Numbered from the stretch's first letter, positions 43,432-52,717 are shown. The stretch: DNA of 64,000 bases from UBA5078 sp040384465 (GCA_040384465.1 JAZKJF010000011.1:6133-70132); one strand, 5' to 3'. Translations and numbers: made by a program. The notes: generated by a model from the letters alone, not told the origin.

Positions 43432-43863
43432 ATGCTCACGACCCATCTCGCCCTGTTCTTCAGCGCCCTGCTCGCCGCGACGATACTGCCCTTCTCTTCG
43501 GAGGTGTTTCTGTATGCGTTGCTGCAGGGAGAGGAGGGCTGGACGGTGAAGACGCTGCTGACGATTGCCGTCGCCACCCTCGGCAACGTACTGGGCGCCT
43601 GCATCAACTGGTGGCTGGGGAAGGAACTACTGCGCTTTCGACACCACCGCTGGTTCTACTTCGATGACAAGCAGATCGCCAGAGCGCAGGCATGGTTTCA
43701 GCGCTACGGCGTCTGGAGCTTGCTGTTGTCCTGGGTGCCGGTGGTGGGGGATCCGTTAACACTGATCGCCGGATTCTTGAGGGTGAGGTTTGCGTTATTC
43801 CTGCTGCTGGTAGCCGTAGGCAAACTGCTGCGTTACCTGGTAATCGCTGCGCTGGCCGTGTAG
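43432..43863 (+). CDS. YqaA-like DedA/SNARE-associated membrane protein
   Basis: 143 residues, about four helices. LFFSALLAATILPFSSEVFLYALL, TLGNVLGACINWWLGKELLRF, and SWVPVVGDPLTLIAGFLRVRFALFLLLVAVGKLLRYLVI follow the YqaA pattern, including the conserved G-D-P in a re-entrant helix. The start at ATG 43432 removes a poor N-terminal extension. DedA-type proteins act as lipid transporters or flippases in some bacteria; the role here is not known. Confidence 0.88.
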   Translation: MLTTHLALFFSALLAATILPFSSEVFLYALLQGEEGWTVKTLLTIAVATLGNVLGACINWWLGKELLRFRHHRWFYFDDKQIARAQAWFQRYGVWSLLLSWVPVVGDPLTLIAGFLRVRFALFLLLVAVGKLLRYLVIAALAV

Positions 43864-43866
43864 TCA

Positions 43867-44166
43867 CTATTCAGGCTTGTGATCCGGCTTTTTCTCATGC
43901 AGCAGCGCCGAAGGGCGCGAGCCCGCATCGGAGCCTACGTTCGGGTAAATCGTCGGGCTGTAAGCAGACGGAAACAGGTCGGCAACATCAACCCGGTAGT
44001 ATTTGCAGAGCTGTTCGAGGGTTGAGATGGTGACGTTCTGTTCGTGGTTTTCGATGCGCATGATGGTCGACTGGGACACCCCGATTTTGCGAGCAAAATC
44101 ACGCTGCGAAGAATCTCCCCGTTTTTCTTTGATGAATTTTGCCAGGCGCTGCCGCAGATGAACCAT
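43867..44166 (-). CDS. XRE-family DNA-binding regulator
   Basis: 99 residues. A Cro/CI-type helix-turn-helix spans about residues 5-65 (LRQRLAKFIKEKRGDSSQRDFARKIGVSQSTIMRIENHEQNVTISTLEQLCKYYRVDVADLF), then a short tail without a recognised domain. Start at ATG 44166; upstream in-frame codons would translate operator sequence. It is divergent from the AbgT transporter gene with two matching palindromes between, one over its own start codon, which suggests autorepression and control of abgT. Confidence 0.88.
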   Translation of the reverse strand: MVHLRQRLAKFIKEKRGDSSQRDFARKIGVSQSTIMRIENHEQNVTISTLEQLCKYYRVDVADLFPSAYSPTIYPNVGSDAGSRPSALLHEKKPDHKPE

Positions 44167-44206
44167 ATGTGGTTTATACTGGAAGCCATGAACCACATGG
44201 GGTTCA
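44161..44206. promoter_or_regulatory. Two matching palindromic operators
   Basis: AACCATATGTGGTT (44161-44174) and TGAACCACATGGGGTTCA (44189-44206) share the form TGAACCAYATGKGGTTYA. Their centres are 30 bases apart, three helical turns. The first covers the ATG of the XRE gene. Confidence 0.65.
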
Positions 44207-44453
44207 AACGAGCACCACGAAGGAAGCATGCAAGTCCGGACGCAGTTGCGCGGAGCCATTGATCCTGCCGGGTCAATGGCTCCGCGCGTCCAACCCTCTC
44301 ACCCCCACCTCTGTTGTTGTCCCCAGCCTGACTTTCATCGCCACGCCCGCTGATTGCATCCCCGCGCGCTGGTGCATTATGCTCAAGCCTGCTTCGCAGC
44401 ACGCCCTGCAGAGGGACTCTGTCCACGCCCCAATAACAGAAGAAGAACCAGCG

Positions 44454-46046
44454 ATGACGCAACTCGACAAGAATGGTCAGCAAATGAAGGGCATGCTCGG
44501 CTGGATCGAGCGCACAGGAAACAAACTGCCCGACCCCGTATTCCTTTTTTTCGAACTGATCCTGATTCTGGTCGCCATCAGCGTGGTGGCCTCAATGCTC
44601 GGCCTCTCCGCCCAGCACCCCACGCAGGTCGATGCCAATGGCAACCCGGTGATCATTCAGGCCGCCAGCCTGCTCTCAGCCGCCAACATCCGGCGCTTTC
44701 TGGTCGAAATGCCAATGACGTTTACGTACTTTGCCCCCATGGGCATGGTGCTGGTGGTGATGCTCGGCGCGGGTGTCGCGGAACGCTCCGGCCTGTTTGC
44801 GACCGCCATGAGCGCCTTCGTGAAGAAAGCCCCCGCCTTCCTGCTGACACCGGCGGTGGCCTTCATGGGCATGATGGGAAACCTCGCAGCAGATGCAGCC
44901 TATGTGGTGCTGATTCCGCTGGCCGGGGTGATCTTCGCGGCAGCGGGCCGTCATCCGATTGCGGGCATCGCCTGTGCTTTCGCAGGCGTCTCCGGCGGCT
45001 TCTCCGCCAACCTGCTGCCGGGACAGCTCGACGCCTTGCTGCTGGGCCTGACCCAAACCGCCGCGCAGACCATCGACCCATCCTTCACGGTCAACATTGC
45101 GGGCAACTGGTACTTCATTGCCGCGATGCTGGTGATATTTCTGCCGGTGATCTGGTATCTCACAGACAAAGTCATCGAGCCGCGCCTGGCGCCACTCACG
45201 GCGAGCAATGCAGGCGTCAACCCGAGCAATGTGCAAGCGGCAAGTAGTACGGCGAAAGAAATCGGAGATCGCGAGCTGGAGAAACGCGGATTGGCGCGGG
45301 CCGGTTATGCGGCACTGGGGGTCGTGGCTGTGTGGGTGCTGCTGTGTGTCATGCCTGGCACACCACTGATCGAAGAAGAAGCCGCCGGTGGCGGGCGCAT
45401 GCAGCCATTTTACCAATCGCTGATTGCCGCCTTCATGATCCTGTTTCTGGCCTGCGGCTGGGCTTATGGCTCCGCCACCGGCAGTGTGAAGAACCATCGC
45501 GACATCGTGCGCATGATGTCTGGATCCATGGGCGACATGGCTTACTATCTGGTGCTGGCCTTCGCCGCCGCGCATTTTGTGGCGATGTTCAACTGGTCAA
45601 ACCTCGGGTTGATTATTGCCGTCAACGGAGCCGGCGCGATCAAAAGTGTCGATCTGCCGATCCCAGCACTGCTGCTAGTGATCGTCGCGACGACCACACT
45701 GATCAATCTTTTCATCGGCTCCGCCAGCGCCAAGTGGGGCCTGCTGGCCCCCGTGCTGGTGCCGATGCTGATGCTGCTGGGCGTGAGCCCGGAGATGACC
45801 ACCGCCACCTACCGCGTGGGCGACGGCGCGACCAACATCATCACCCCGCTGATGCCCTACTTCGCCTTGATCCTCACCTTCTGTCAGCGCTGGAACAAAG
45901 AGTTCGGCATCGGCAGTCTGGTTGCCACGATGATTCCCTACTCGATCTGGCTGCTGCTGACCGGCATGGTGCTGGTGCTGCTCTGGATTGTAGTAGGCCT
46001 GCCACTGGGGCCGGGCGTCGGCACCAGTTACAGCGTAGGCGGTTAG
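44454..46046 (+). CDS. AbgT-family transporter
   Basis: 530 residues, about 11-12 helices. AbgT features: GWIERTGNKLPDPVFLFFELILILV at the N-terminus, PMTFTYFAPMGMVLVVMLGAGVAERSGLF, GNLAADAAYVVLIPLAG, GGFSANLLPGQLDALL, and the C-terminal SASAKWGLLAPVLVPMLM...TYRVGDGATNIITPLMPYF. The family takes up p-aminobenzoyl-glutamate or exports sulfonamides (MtrF, YdaH). Start at 44454, after AGAAGAA. No abgAB peptidase genes are adjacent. Convergent with the redoxin-fusion gene; the two stop codons overlap. Confidence 0.93.
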   Translation: MTQLDKNGQQMKGMLGWIERTGNKLPDPVFLFFELILILVAISVVASMLGLSAQHPTQVDANGNPVIIQAASLLSAANIRRFLVEMPMTFTYFAPMGMVLVVMLGAGVAERSGLFATAMSAFVKKAPAFLLTPAVAFMGMMGNLAADAAYVVLIPLAGVIFAAAGRHPIAGIACAFAGVSGGFSANLLPGQLDALLLGLTQTAAQTIDPSFTVNIAGNWYFIAAMLVIFLPVIWYLTDKVIEPRLAPLTASNAGVNPSNVQAASSTAKEIGDRELEKRGLARAGYAALGVVAVWVLLCVMPGTPLIEEEAAGGGRMQPFYQSLIAAFMILFLACGWAYGSATGSVKNHRDIVRMMSGSMGDMAYYLVLAFAAAHFVAMFNWSNLGLIIAVNGAGAIKSVDLPIPALLLVIVATTTLINLFIGSASAKWGLLAPVLVPMLMLLGVSPEMTTATYRVGDGATNIITPLMPYFALILTFCQRWNKEFGIGSLVATMIPYSIWLLLTGMVLVLLWIVVGLPLGPGVGTSYSVGG

Positions 46047-47791
46047 CCGCCCGCTCCCTGATCCACATATTTCCAGCTCATCGCGCCGAAGAACATCTCA
46101 TCCCAGCTCTGTTGCCCCCAAGGCACGGAGCGTGAGGGGTCAGGGTTGTTCTTGTTCTGCGTGGAGTTGTCGAACACGCCCGTGGCCACCACTCGGGTAC
46201 CCGCGGGCATAAGCTTCGGTTCCTCCATCAGATAACGAATCTGCCAGTTGTAGTTGTAATTGGCGATGTTGATCAGCTCCTCCTGCGTGCCGTCCGGGTA
46301 GAACGCCGTGAAGCGCATGCTCTTGCCACGGAAGTGCATGTGCGGCAGGAAGCCATACATGTGCGCGTCTCGCTCGATCACCACACTCTGGGACATTTCG
46401 AATGCCGGATCGTAAGGCGTGATGTTGGTCCAACTCGGCGTGAAGATGCAGGCGCATCGACCCGACATGCGCTCCGCTGGCACTTCGCCTTCCGGATAGA
46501 ACCAGACCCCGATCTCGCTGGCGTCTACTGTCTCCTTGCCATTGGTGGTGTAGTGCAGTTGCAGGCGCAGCTTGGAGCCAGCACGCAGCAGACCGCCGGT
46601 GTTGGCAGGCTCAATGCTCGGCTCTGCGCCCGGGATGTAAGCCGTGATGTTGGCCTGATTCGGATCGCCGCCACCCAGGAAGCCACGCTGCTCGTTCGCA
46701 TCGGGAGGAATGATGTCGTTGAGCGTGTGGTGCAGCACGGTGCGGTCACCGGGGAGGTACTGACTGGCGCGGACCCAGCGATCGGTTTCCAGACCATCGA
46801 AGGGAACCTCGACCGTGATGTAGTCGAGCACGCCGGTGGCGGGAATGGTCTGCGGTGGCACCTTGACTATCAGGTCTGGCTCGCCGAGCGCCCACTTGGT
46901 CTCCGGCCAGGTCAGCTCCATGAGCGGATCAGTGCTGCCGTCCTTGAGAGCGCCCGCTTCGATCCAGCTGATCAGCGTCTGCTGCTCCTGCACCGAGAGG
47001 ACGTAGTCATTGCTGTAGCTGCCCACGTGCGGATCGATCTGACCGGGCGGCATGCGCTTGGTCATCAGCACTTCGCGGATCATCGGCGACCAGCCCTGCA
47101 CCATCGCGTGGCTGTCCATCGCAAACGGGGCGATGCCGCCTTCGCGGTGACAACTGGCGCAGTTCTCGGCCAGGATCGGCGCCACGTCTGCCTCGTAGGA
47201 CACCAGCTCGGTGACCGGATAGCGAATGTCTGCTGCGGGCGCATCCACCAGCGCAACCACTGGCGTGCTCACCGCCCTGCCCGCCACCACGTCTTTGAGC
47301 GCCGTCTCCAGCGCACTGACAGGACCACGGAAAATCACCTCGAAACTGCGCGGATCGTAGAGGAAGGCCTCGCCGCTCTTGTCGATGCCCATGGCCTCGG
47401 AGATCACCTGCGCATCGTCGATCAGCACCGGCAACTGCACGCCGATCTGCGCCAGCGCCTGCTTCACGTCGGCGCGCGTCTCGCCCAGCGGGTTGATCAG
47501 CATGAATTCAATGCCCTCGGCATCGAAGCGGGATTGCAGTCGCGCGTAGTCGGCGGCGGCTTCAGCAGTCTGCGCGCTGCCGTTGACCTGGACGAGAAAG
47601 GCGATGGCCTTGTGGTCGTCGTACCAGCTCATGTGATGAAAGTTGCCATCCTGATCCAGCAGCGCAAAGTCGCCCACGCGCTCGGCGGCTTGTGCGGTGC
47701 TTGTCAGCAGCGGTAGTGCAAAGAGAGGGAGTACAAAGAATAGCGCCAAGGAACAGGAGAGCCGCTGTCGTTTACCAGTTGATCGCTTCAT
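46043..47791 (-). CDS. Redoxin - cytochrome c - copper monooxygenase-like fusion
   Basis: 582 residues, exported (signal peptide to about residue 36). Part 1 (37-175) is a thioredoxin/AhpC-like fold without the CxxC pair. Part 2 (200-285) is a c-type cytochrome with CASCH at 211-215 and probable axial Met247 (KRMPPG). Part 3 (290-582) resembles type II copper, ascorbate-dependent (PHM-like) monooxygenases: His354-His355 (LHHTLNDI), His413 (QLHYTTNG), His484-x-His486 (PHMHFRGK) and Met567/Met571 as a possible CuM ligand. Electrons may pass from heme to copper. Substrate unknown. ATG start at 47791. Confidence 0.85.
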   Translation of the reverse strand: MKRSTGKRQRLSCSLALFFVLPLFALPLLTSTAQAAERVGDFALLDQDGNFHHMSWYDDHKAIAFLVQVNGSAQTAEAAADYARLQSRFDAEGIEFMLINPLGETRADVKQALAQIGVQLPVLIDDAQVISEAMGIDKSGEAFLYDPRSFEVIFRGPVSALETALKDVVAGRAVSTPVVALVDAPAADIRYPVTELVSYEADVAPILAENCASCHREGGIAPFAMDSHAMVQGWSPMIREVLMTKRMPPGQIDPHVGSYSNDYVLSVQEQQTLISWIEAGALKDGSTDPLMELTWPETKWALGEPDLIVKVPPQTIPATGVLDYITVEVPFDGLETDRWVRASQYLPGDRTVLHHTLNDIIPPDANEQRGFLGGGDPNQANITAYIPGAEPSIEPANTGGLLRAGSKLRLQLHYTTNGKETVDASEIGVWFYPEGEVPAERMSGRCACIFTPSWTNITPYDPAFEMSQSVVIERDAHMYGFLPHMHFRGKSMRFTAFYPDGTQEELINIANYNYNWQIRYLMEEPKLMPAGTRVVATGVFDNSTQNKNNPDPSRSVPWGQQSWDEMFFGAMSWKYVDQGAGG

Positions 47792-48023
47792 CGTCGTTGC
47801 CTCGTGTTATTAGAGTTTTACCAAGCATTCAGTAATGAACAGACTGCCCAGACGATAACACAGGCACATCGAAATACGCAGACACGAAAATGCCAGCTGC
47901 CGCAGAAAAGTGCACAACGAACGGGCATTCGGTTACACTCTTTTTCGCGCACTTTTGCGCACTTTCGCATACTCTCGCTTACTGAAGACCATCGAAGCCA
48001 GACCTTGGAAAAGGGGACCCCGC

Positions 48024-49205
48024 ATGAAAGAAGCCGTCATAGTCGCCACCGCACGTACCCCCATAGGCAAAGCCTATCGTGGCGCGTTCAACAACACTGA
48101 AGCCCCGACTCTGGGCGGTCACGTCATCAACGCCGCCTTGCAGAAAGCAGGCATCAGCCCCGACGAAGTCGATGACGTCATCATGGGCTGCGCGATGCAA
48201 CAGGGCAGCGCAGGCGCCAACATCGGCCGCCTCGCCGCACTGGCCGCCGGGCTGCCAAGCACTGTCTCCGGAATGAGCATCGACCGTCAGTGCGCCTCCG
48301 GCATGATGGCCATCGCTACCGCCGCCAAGCAGATCATCATCGACCACATGCCCATCGTCATCGGCGCCGGGCTCGAATCGATCTCCCTGGTCCAAAACGA
48401 ACACCGCAACACCTTCCGCGCCATCGACCCACAGGTCATCGCCCGCTCCCCGCACGCCTACATGCCGATGCTGCAGACCGCCGAGATTGTCGCCAGACGC
48501 TACGGCATCAGCCGCGAGGCGCAGGACGAATACAGCCTGCAGAGCCAGCAGCGCACGGCCGCCGCACAGGCCGCTGGCAAGTTCGACGCCGAGATCGTGC
48601 CGATGGCCTCGATCAAGATCGTCGTCAACAAAGACACCAAGGAAGAATCACAGGAAAAAGTGCTGCTGAATCGTGACGAGGGCAACCGCGCCGACACCAC
48701 ACTGGCGGGCCTTTCCTCGCTCAAGCCGGTCATCGAAGGCGGCTGCATCACGGCGGGCAACGCCAGCCAACTCTCCGACGGGGCCAGCGCCGCGGTATTG
48801 ATGGACAGCAAGCTGGCCGAACAGCGCGGCCTGCAACCCCTCGGTGCCTATCGCGGCATGGCGGTGGCCGGTTGCGAGCCTGACGAGATGGGCATCGGCC
48901 CCGTGTTCGCAGTGCCCAAACTGCTCAAGCGCTTCGGCCTGACCATGGACGACATCGGTCTGTGGGAACTGAACGAAGCCTTCGCCGTGCAGGTGCTGTA
49001 CTGCCGCGACCGCCTGGGCATTCCCAACGAGCTGCTGAACGTGAACGGCGGTGCTATCTCCATCGGCCACCCCTACGGCATGAGCGGCGCCCGCATGGTC
49101 GGCCACGCCCTCATTGAGGGAAAACGCCGAGGCGCGAAGTACGTCATCTGCACGATGTGTGTGGGCGGCGGCATGGGCGCGGCGGGGTTGTTCGAAGTCT
49201 ACTGA
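48024..49205 (+). CDS. Acetyl-CoA acyltransferase (thiolase)
   Basis: 393 residues. Active-site Cys90 (DRQCASGMMAIA), the His of GGAISIGHPYGMSGARM and the second Cys in CTMCVGGGMGAAG are present, and the N-terminus AVIVATARTPIGKAYRGAFN is classical. Type: degradative or biosynthetic cannot be separated by motif alone; fatty-acid-type 3-ketoacyl-CoA thiolase is most likely. Start at ATG 48024 behind AAGGGG. No hydratase/dehydrogenase partner is adjacent. The 232 bases upstream hold only a short repeated GCGCACTTT sequence. Confidence 0.92.
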   Translation: MKEAVIVATARTPIGKAYRGAFNNTEAPTLGGHVINAALQKAGISPDEVDDVIMGCAMQQGSAGANIGRLAALAAGLPSTVSGMSIDRQCASGMMAIATAAKQIIIDHMPIVIGAGLESISLVQNEHRNTFRAIDPQVIARSPHAYMPMLQTAEIVARRYGISREAQDEYSLQSQQRTAAAQAAGKFDAEIVPMASIKIVVNKDTKEESQEKVLLNRDEGNRADTTLAGLSSLKPVIEGGCITAGNASQLSDGASAAVLMDSKLAEQRGLQPLGAYRGMAVAGCEPDEMGIGPVFAVPKLLKRFGLTMDDIGLWELNEAFAVQVLYCRDRLGIPNELLNVNGGAISIGHPYGMSGARMVGHALIEGKRRGAKYVICTMCVGGGMGAAGLFEVY

Positions 49206-49218
49206 CATCGCCACTGTC

Positions 49219-49237
49219 TGTGGGAGCGCCCCCCACA
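49219..49237. terminator. Short hairpin after the thiolase gene
   Basis: TGTGGG/CCCACA, 6-bp arms, 7-base loop, beginning with a REP-like head (TGTGGGAGC). A weak terminator or a REP remnant. Confidence 0.4.
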
Positions 49238-49310
49238 TCTGGGGATATCCCGTTTCCTCCTGCCCCCTCTATTATCTCGTGGTCAGTCCACACATAGAGG
49301 ATTTCCCCCC

Positions 49311-50282
49311 ATGCTTGCTCAACGCCAATTCTGCAGCACTCTGGTTCTGCTGTTCAGCCTGACCTTTCTCAGTACAACCAGTGCACAGACCCTGCCTGGT
49401 GTCGAAATTGCAGACACCAGTGTTTCCCAAAATGCCATCACGCTGATAAAACTGGCCCAGCAGGCCCATCCTGCCCTGTTTTCCCAGGCCACTCCGTGGC
49501 GCACTTTCGACGGCTTCCACTACAAATATTTTGCCGGCAGTGGGGTCTACGTCGGCATCAACGGCAACGACCTGTATCTGCTCGGAGGTTCCTTCGGCAA
49601 TACAGTGAGTTATCAGGGCAGCGTCACCGGTGCCATCACTGCGGTGCAGGGCATGCTGGGGACTTCGGCACAACCCTTTCAGGATTACATCACCGCTAGC
49701 AAGCTGCTGGACCTCATCGGCTATTTCCGAAAGCTGACTCTGTCCTACGGATCAGGCATTGCCATCGGCAATAGCGCTCCGTTGACAACAGATGCCTCGG
49801 TGACGTTGGAGGTTGTTGGGGCGGATACGGTCAGCGGGGCCGCGACGCAAAGGCTGAAGGTGACTATCAAGGGCACCAATGTGTCCACACCGATCATTTA
49901 CGACATGTGGGTGAATGCCCAGGGGACCGTAGTGCGCCTTGCCATGAACGGCTTCGAGTATTCTGCGGCGCAGGCAACGCTGATCGGGCCCGGCCTTGTC
50001 AGTGGCATGCTCCTGGCGCTGCAGGCTGCAGAAACCCCCACGGTCAAGGCGGCCATATCGGGTGCGCTGGCCAATAACGGGGCCGTCAGCCAGAACACGC
50101 AAAACCGTACCATTGGTGGGCTGCCAGTACAGACGCTGACGATCACGATATCTGACACTGCCAGCGCCAGCATGAGCCTCGAACTGAGTGACCTCGGTCC
50201 ATTCAGCATGGCCACCAAGATGAATTCCCGCCTATCAAGCATGACCAGCTATTTCGAGATCACCGAAGCGGTGCTTCGTTAA
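49311..50282 (+). CDS. Secreted protein of unknown function
   Basis: 323 residues. Signal peptide (LVLLFSLTFLSTTSAQ). Residues about 45-95 carry LIKLAQQAHPALFS...GFHYKYFAGSGVYVGINGNDLYLLGGSFGN, a module I have seen in assorted secreted proteobacterial proteins. The rest is Thr/Ser/Val-rich and looks beta-structured (VTLEVVGADTVSGAATQRLKVTIKGT), like an exported binding or polymer-associated protein. AGAGGA precedes the ATG. It is not recognised as an enzyme. Confidence 0.7.
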   Translation: MLAQRQFCSTLVLLFSLTFLSTTSAQTLPGVEIADTSVSQNAITLIKLAQQAHPALFSQATPWRTFDGFHYKYFAGSGVYVGINGNDLYLLGGSFGNTVSYQGSVTGAITAVQGMLGTSAQPFQDYITASKLLDLIGYFRKLTLSYGSGIAIGNSAPLTTDASVTLEVVGADTVSGAATQRLKVTIKGTNVSTPIIYDMWVNAQGTVVRLAMNGFEYSAAQATLIGPGLVSGMLLALQAAETPTVKAAISGALANNGAVSQNTQNRTIGGLPVQTLTITISDTASASMSLELSDLGPFSMATKMNSRLSSMTSYFEITEAVLR

Positions 50283-50283
50283 G

Positions 50284-50730
50284 TCACTTCGCGAACAGAC
50301 TCGTGGCAATGTCCTTGAACGCTTTGAATTCAAGGGCATTGCCGGACGGGTCCAGAAAGAACATCGTCGCCTGTTCGCCAGGTTGCCCTTTGAAGCGAAT
50401 ATAAGGCTCAATCAAAAACTCCGGCACAAAGCTCTTCACCTGCTCCGCAAATGCCTCCCACTGTGCCATCTCCAGCACCACGCCAAAGTGCGGCACTGGC
50501 ACGCCGTGCCCATCGACATGATTGCCGATCTGATTGACCTTGCCCTGCGGCCCCAGCGCCGGATTCACATGCACCACGAGCTGATGCCCCAGCAGATCGA
50601 AGTCGATCCAGTGGTCGGAGCTGCGCCCCTCGGGCAGGCCCATTTTGGTGCCGTAGAAATCGCGCGCCTCCTCCAGATTGCGAACCTGGATGGCGAGGTG
50701 GAAGGGGGTGAGCCGGGTGGGTTTGTGCAT
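50284..50730 (-). CDS. VOC-family (glyoxalase/dioxygenase fold) protein
   Basis: 148 residues. Two beta-alpha-beta-beta-beta modules: LTPFHLAIQVRNLEEARDFYGTKMGLPEGRSSDHWIDFDLLGHQLVVHV and PHFGVVLEMAQWEAFAEQV...ATMFFLDPSGNALEFKAF. Likely metal ligands are His (FHLAI), His (PHFGV) and Glu (ALEFK). Homologues are often annotated as glyoxalase-like; the substrate is not predictable. Start at 50730; the longer frame into the upstream region is not supported. Convergent, one base apart from the preceding gene. Confidence 0.88.
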   Translation of the reverse strand: MHKPTRLTPFHLAIQVRNLEEARDFYGTKMGLPEGRSSDHWIDFDLLGHQLVVHVNPALGPQGKVNQIGNHVDGHGVPVPHFGVVLEMAQWEAFAEQVKSFVPEFLIEPYIRFKGQPGEQATMFFLDPSGNALEFKAFKDIATSLFAK

Positions 50731-50872
50731 AGGAGTACCTGCCGATGTCAAAAAGTGACACAAGTGTAGATGCACAACCCGAAAGACACCATCACGTTGA
50801 CCCCCGCAACAGCCCGGTGCTACAGTCGCCGCAACTACCGTGACAAACGCCACCAGACCGAGATCAACCCCC

Positions 50873-51238
50873 GTGCTCAAGAAAGTCCTCATCGCCCTGC
50901 TGCTGATTCTGAATCACTCCGTGATGTTCGGCACCATGGAAGCTGAGGAAATTCCAGACGCAGCGCACCCTTACGGTCAGACTTTCGAGCACGAACTCCT
51001 GCATCACCACTCGCACCAGCACGAGCATCACGACGCCAGCAGCACCGCGACGGACTCGGGGCATCACGACGAGTATGAGCCTCACCATGAACACGGCGCT
51101 CACACGCACCTGAACATGGATGTGCCACAGACTATTAGCCTCGACCTCCAGCGCCAGAGCGGCCAGGCCTCAACCAGCTACGCATTACCTCATCAAAGCC
51201 AGACCTATTCCCCTCCTGTCCCACCGCCCAATCGCTAA
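50873..51238 (+). CDS. His-rich periplasmic metal-binding protein upstream of czcCBA
   Basis: 121 residues from the GTG at 50873, which gives a signal peptide (LKKVLIALLLILNHSVMFG); a GTG at 50840 is a possible earlier start. The middle is packed with histidines (HELLHHHSHQHEHHDA and HHDEYEPHHEHGAHTH), fitting a periplasmic Zn/Co/Cd/Ni-binding or buffering protein. No enzyme motif. It lies 136 bases before the czcC-like gene on the same strand, so it probably belongs to the resistance operon, in the position of CzcI-like proteins. Confidence 0.7.
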   Translation: MLKKVLIALLLILNHSVMFGTMEAEEIPDAAHPYGQTFEHELLHHHSHQHEHHDASSTATDSGHHDEYEPHHEHGAHTHLNMDVPQTISLDLQRQSGQASTSYALPHQSQTYSPPVPPPNR

Positions 51239-51374
51239 CTTCCTCAGTACCCGTTCGTCCTTTTTTTGAGCCCAGCCCTGCGCCGGGCAACCAAAGCATG
51301 TCGTTTGTGCCCGCGAGAATCATTGCTTGATTCCGGCACGGCGGCCTGCTGTGATTTTTGATGGAATCAATGCA

Positions 51375-52658
51375 ATGAACACCACTGTCCGCACCTTCAG
51401 ATGGCGCAAACACCTGCGCCTGCTTGCCCTTTTTTGCGCCGCGCTGCTGCTCGGCCAGGCCGCCCACGCGGCCGAGAACCTCACTCTGGAAGACGCTATT
51501 ACCGCCACCATCACGCGCAACCCCGACCTGCAGGCCTTCGGCTATGCCCTGCGCGCTCAGGACGGGCGGATTCTGCAGGCCAGTCTGGCCCCCAAGCCCG
51601 AGCTGAATGTCGCCATAGAGGACGTGCTCGGCACGGGCGTGGCGCGCGGGCTGTCCGGCTCGCAGACGACGGTCTCGATTGCCTGGGTCGTCGAAGGCGA
51701 TCTGCGCCAGCGCCGTATCGACGCCGCGCGCATGGGCTCGCTGACGCTGGTCGCTGAGGCGCAAGTCATGCGGCTGGATGCGGCGGCACAGACCGCGCGC
51801 CTCTACACTCACGCGCTGGCTGATCAACTACGCCGGGACATGGCCGACAGCGCCGTGCAGCTGGCGACGGAGAACATCGCCGCCATCCAGCAGCGCGTTA
51901 CTACCGGCATCGCGATGACGTCGGAGCTGGCCCAGGCCGAGGCGGCACTGGCCAAGCGCGTGTTGTACCGGGAGGATTTCGAGCACGAACTCACGGCCGA
52001 CTACCATCGCCTCGCGGCTCAGTGGGGTGATCTGACGCCGCAGTTCGAGCGCGTGGAAGGCGACCCGCTGCGCCTGCCGGTGGTCGAACCCTACGAGACG
52101 CTGGTGACTCGCATCGAGCAAAACCCGGACCTGAGTCACTTCCTCTCCGAGACCCGTCTGCAGGAATCACTGCTGCAACTGGAGCAGGCGCAGAGCAACT
52201 CGCTGTGGCGTTTCAACGCCGGTTTGCGCCGCTTGCAAAGCAGCAGCGACACCGGCTTTGTCGCGGGCGTGTCGATTCCCCTGAACCGGGGCAACCTCAA
52301 TCAGGGCCGCATCGCCGAGGTGCGCGCCACGCTGGAGCAGACTGACGCGATGGCAGCCGCGACTCGCATCCGCATCCAGACCAGCCTGCTGGTGATCTAT
52401 CTGGAGCTGCAGCACAACATCCATCGCGCCGAGACCTTGCGCGACGAAGTCATCCCGCGCTTCGAGGCCGCGCTGGCGGAGATTCACCGCGCCTACGACC
52501 TGGGCAGTGCCAGTTATCTGGAGCGCCTGCAGGTGCAGGAGGAGCTGCTTGATGCTCGCAGCGAGCTGGCTGAGACCAGCGTGCAAGCGCATCTGAAGCT
52601 GATTGAAATTGAACGTCTGACCGGCGCGCGCCTGGCGCAGCTGCCGGTTGCACCGTGA
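51375..52658 (+). CDS. czcC: CzcC-like outer membrane factor
   Basis: 427-residue TolC-type outer membrane channel. Signal peptide (ALLLGQAAHAAE), then the two-fold repeated coiled-coil/barrel layout (LTLEDAITATITRNPDLQAFGYALRAQDGRILQASLAPKPELNVAIEDV; VAGVSIPLNRGNLNQGRIAEVRATLEQTDAMAAATRIRI). Start at ATG 51375; the longer frame from 51327 spoils the signal peptide. First structural gene of the tripartite RND metal pump. Confidence 0.88.
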   Translation: MNTTVRTFRWRKHLRLLALFCAALLLGQAAHAAENLTLEDAITATITRNPDLQAFGYALRAQDGRILQASLAPKPELNVAIEDVLGTGVARGLSGSQTTVSIAWVVEGDLRQRRIDAARMGSLTLVAEAQVMRLDAAAQTARLYTHALADQLRRDMADSAVQLATENIAAIQQRVTTGIAMTSELAQAEAALAKRVLYREDFEHELTADYHRLAAQWGDLTPQFERVEGDPLRLPVVEPYETLVTRIEQNPDLSHFLSETRLQESLLQLEQAQSNSLWRFNAGLRRLQSSSDTGFVAGVSIPLNRGNLNQGRIAEVRATLEQTDAMAAATRIRIQTSLLVIYLELQHNIHRAETLRDEVIPRFEAALAEIHRAYDLGSASYLERLQVQEELLDARSELAETSVQAHLKLIEIERLTGARLAQLPVAP

Positions 52659-52717
52659 GACTGAACATGAGACCCACCATGATGAATGCATCTCCAATCT
52701 TCACCCCGAGGTCAGAC

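Noticed and set aside
46334..47716. 460-codon plus-strand open frame opposite the redoxin-fusion gene
   Set aside because: His/Arg/Gln-rich shadow in GC-rich DNA; the minus-strand product has clear heme and copper motifs.
47900..48023. Repeated GCGCACTTT sequence before the thiolase considered as a CRISPR or iteron set
   Set aside because: Only two or three short imperfect copies without regular spacing.
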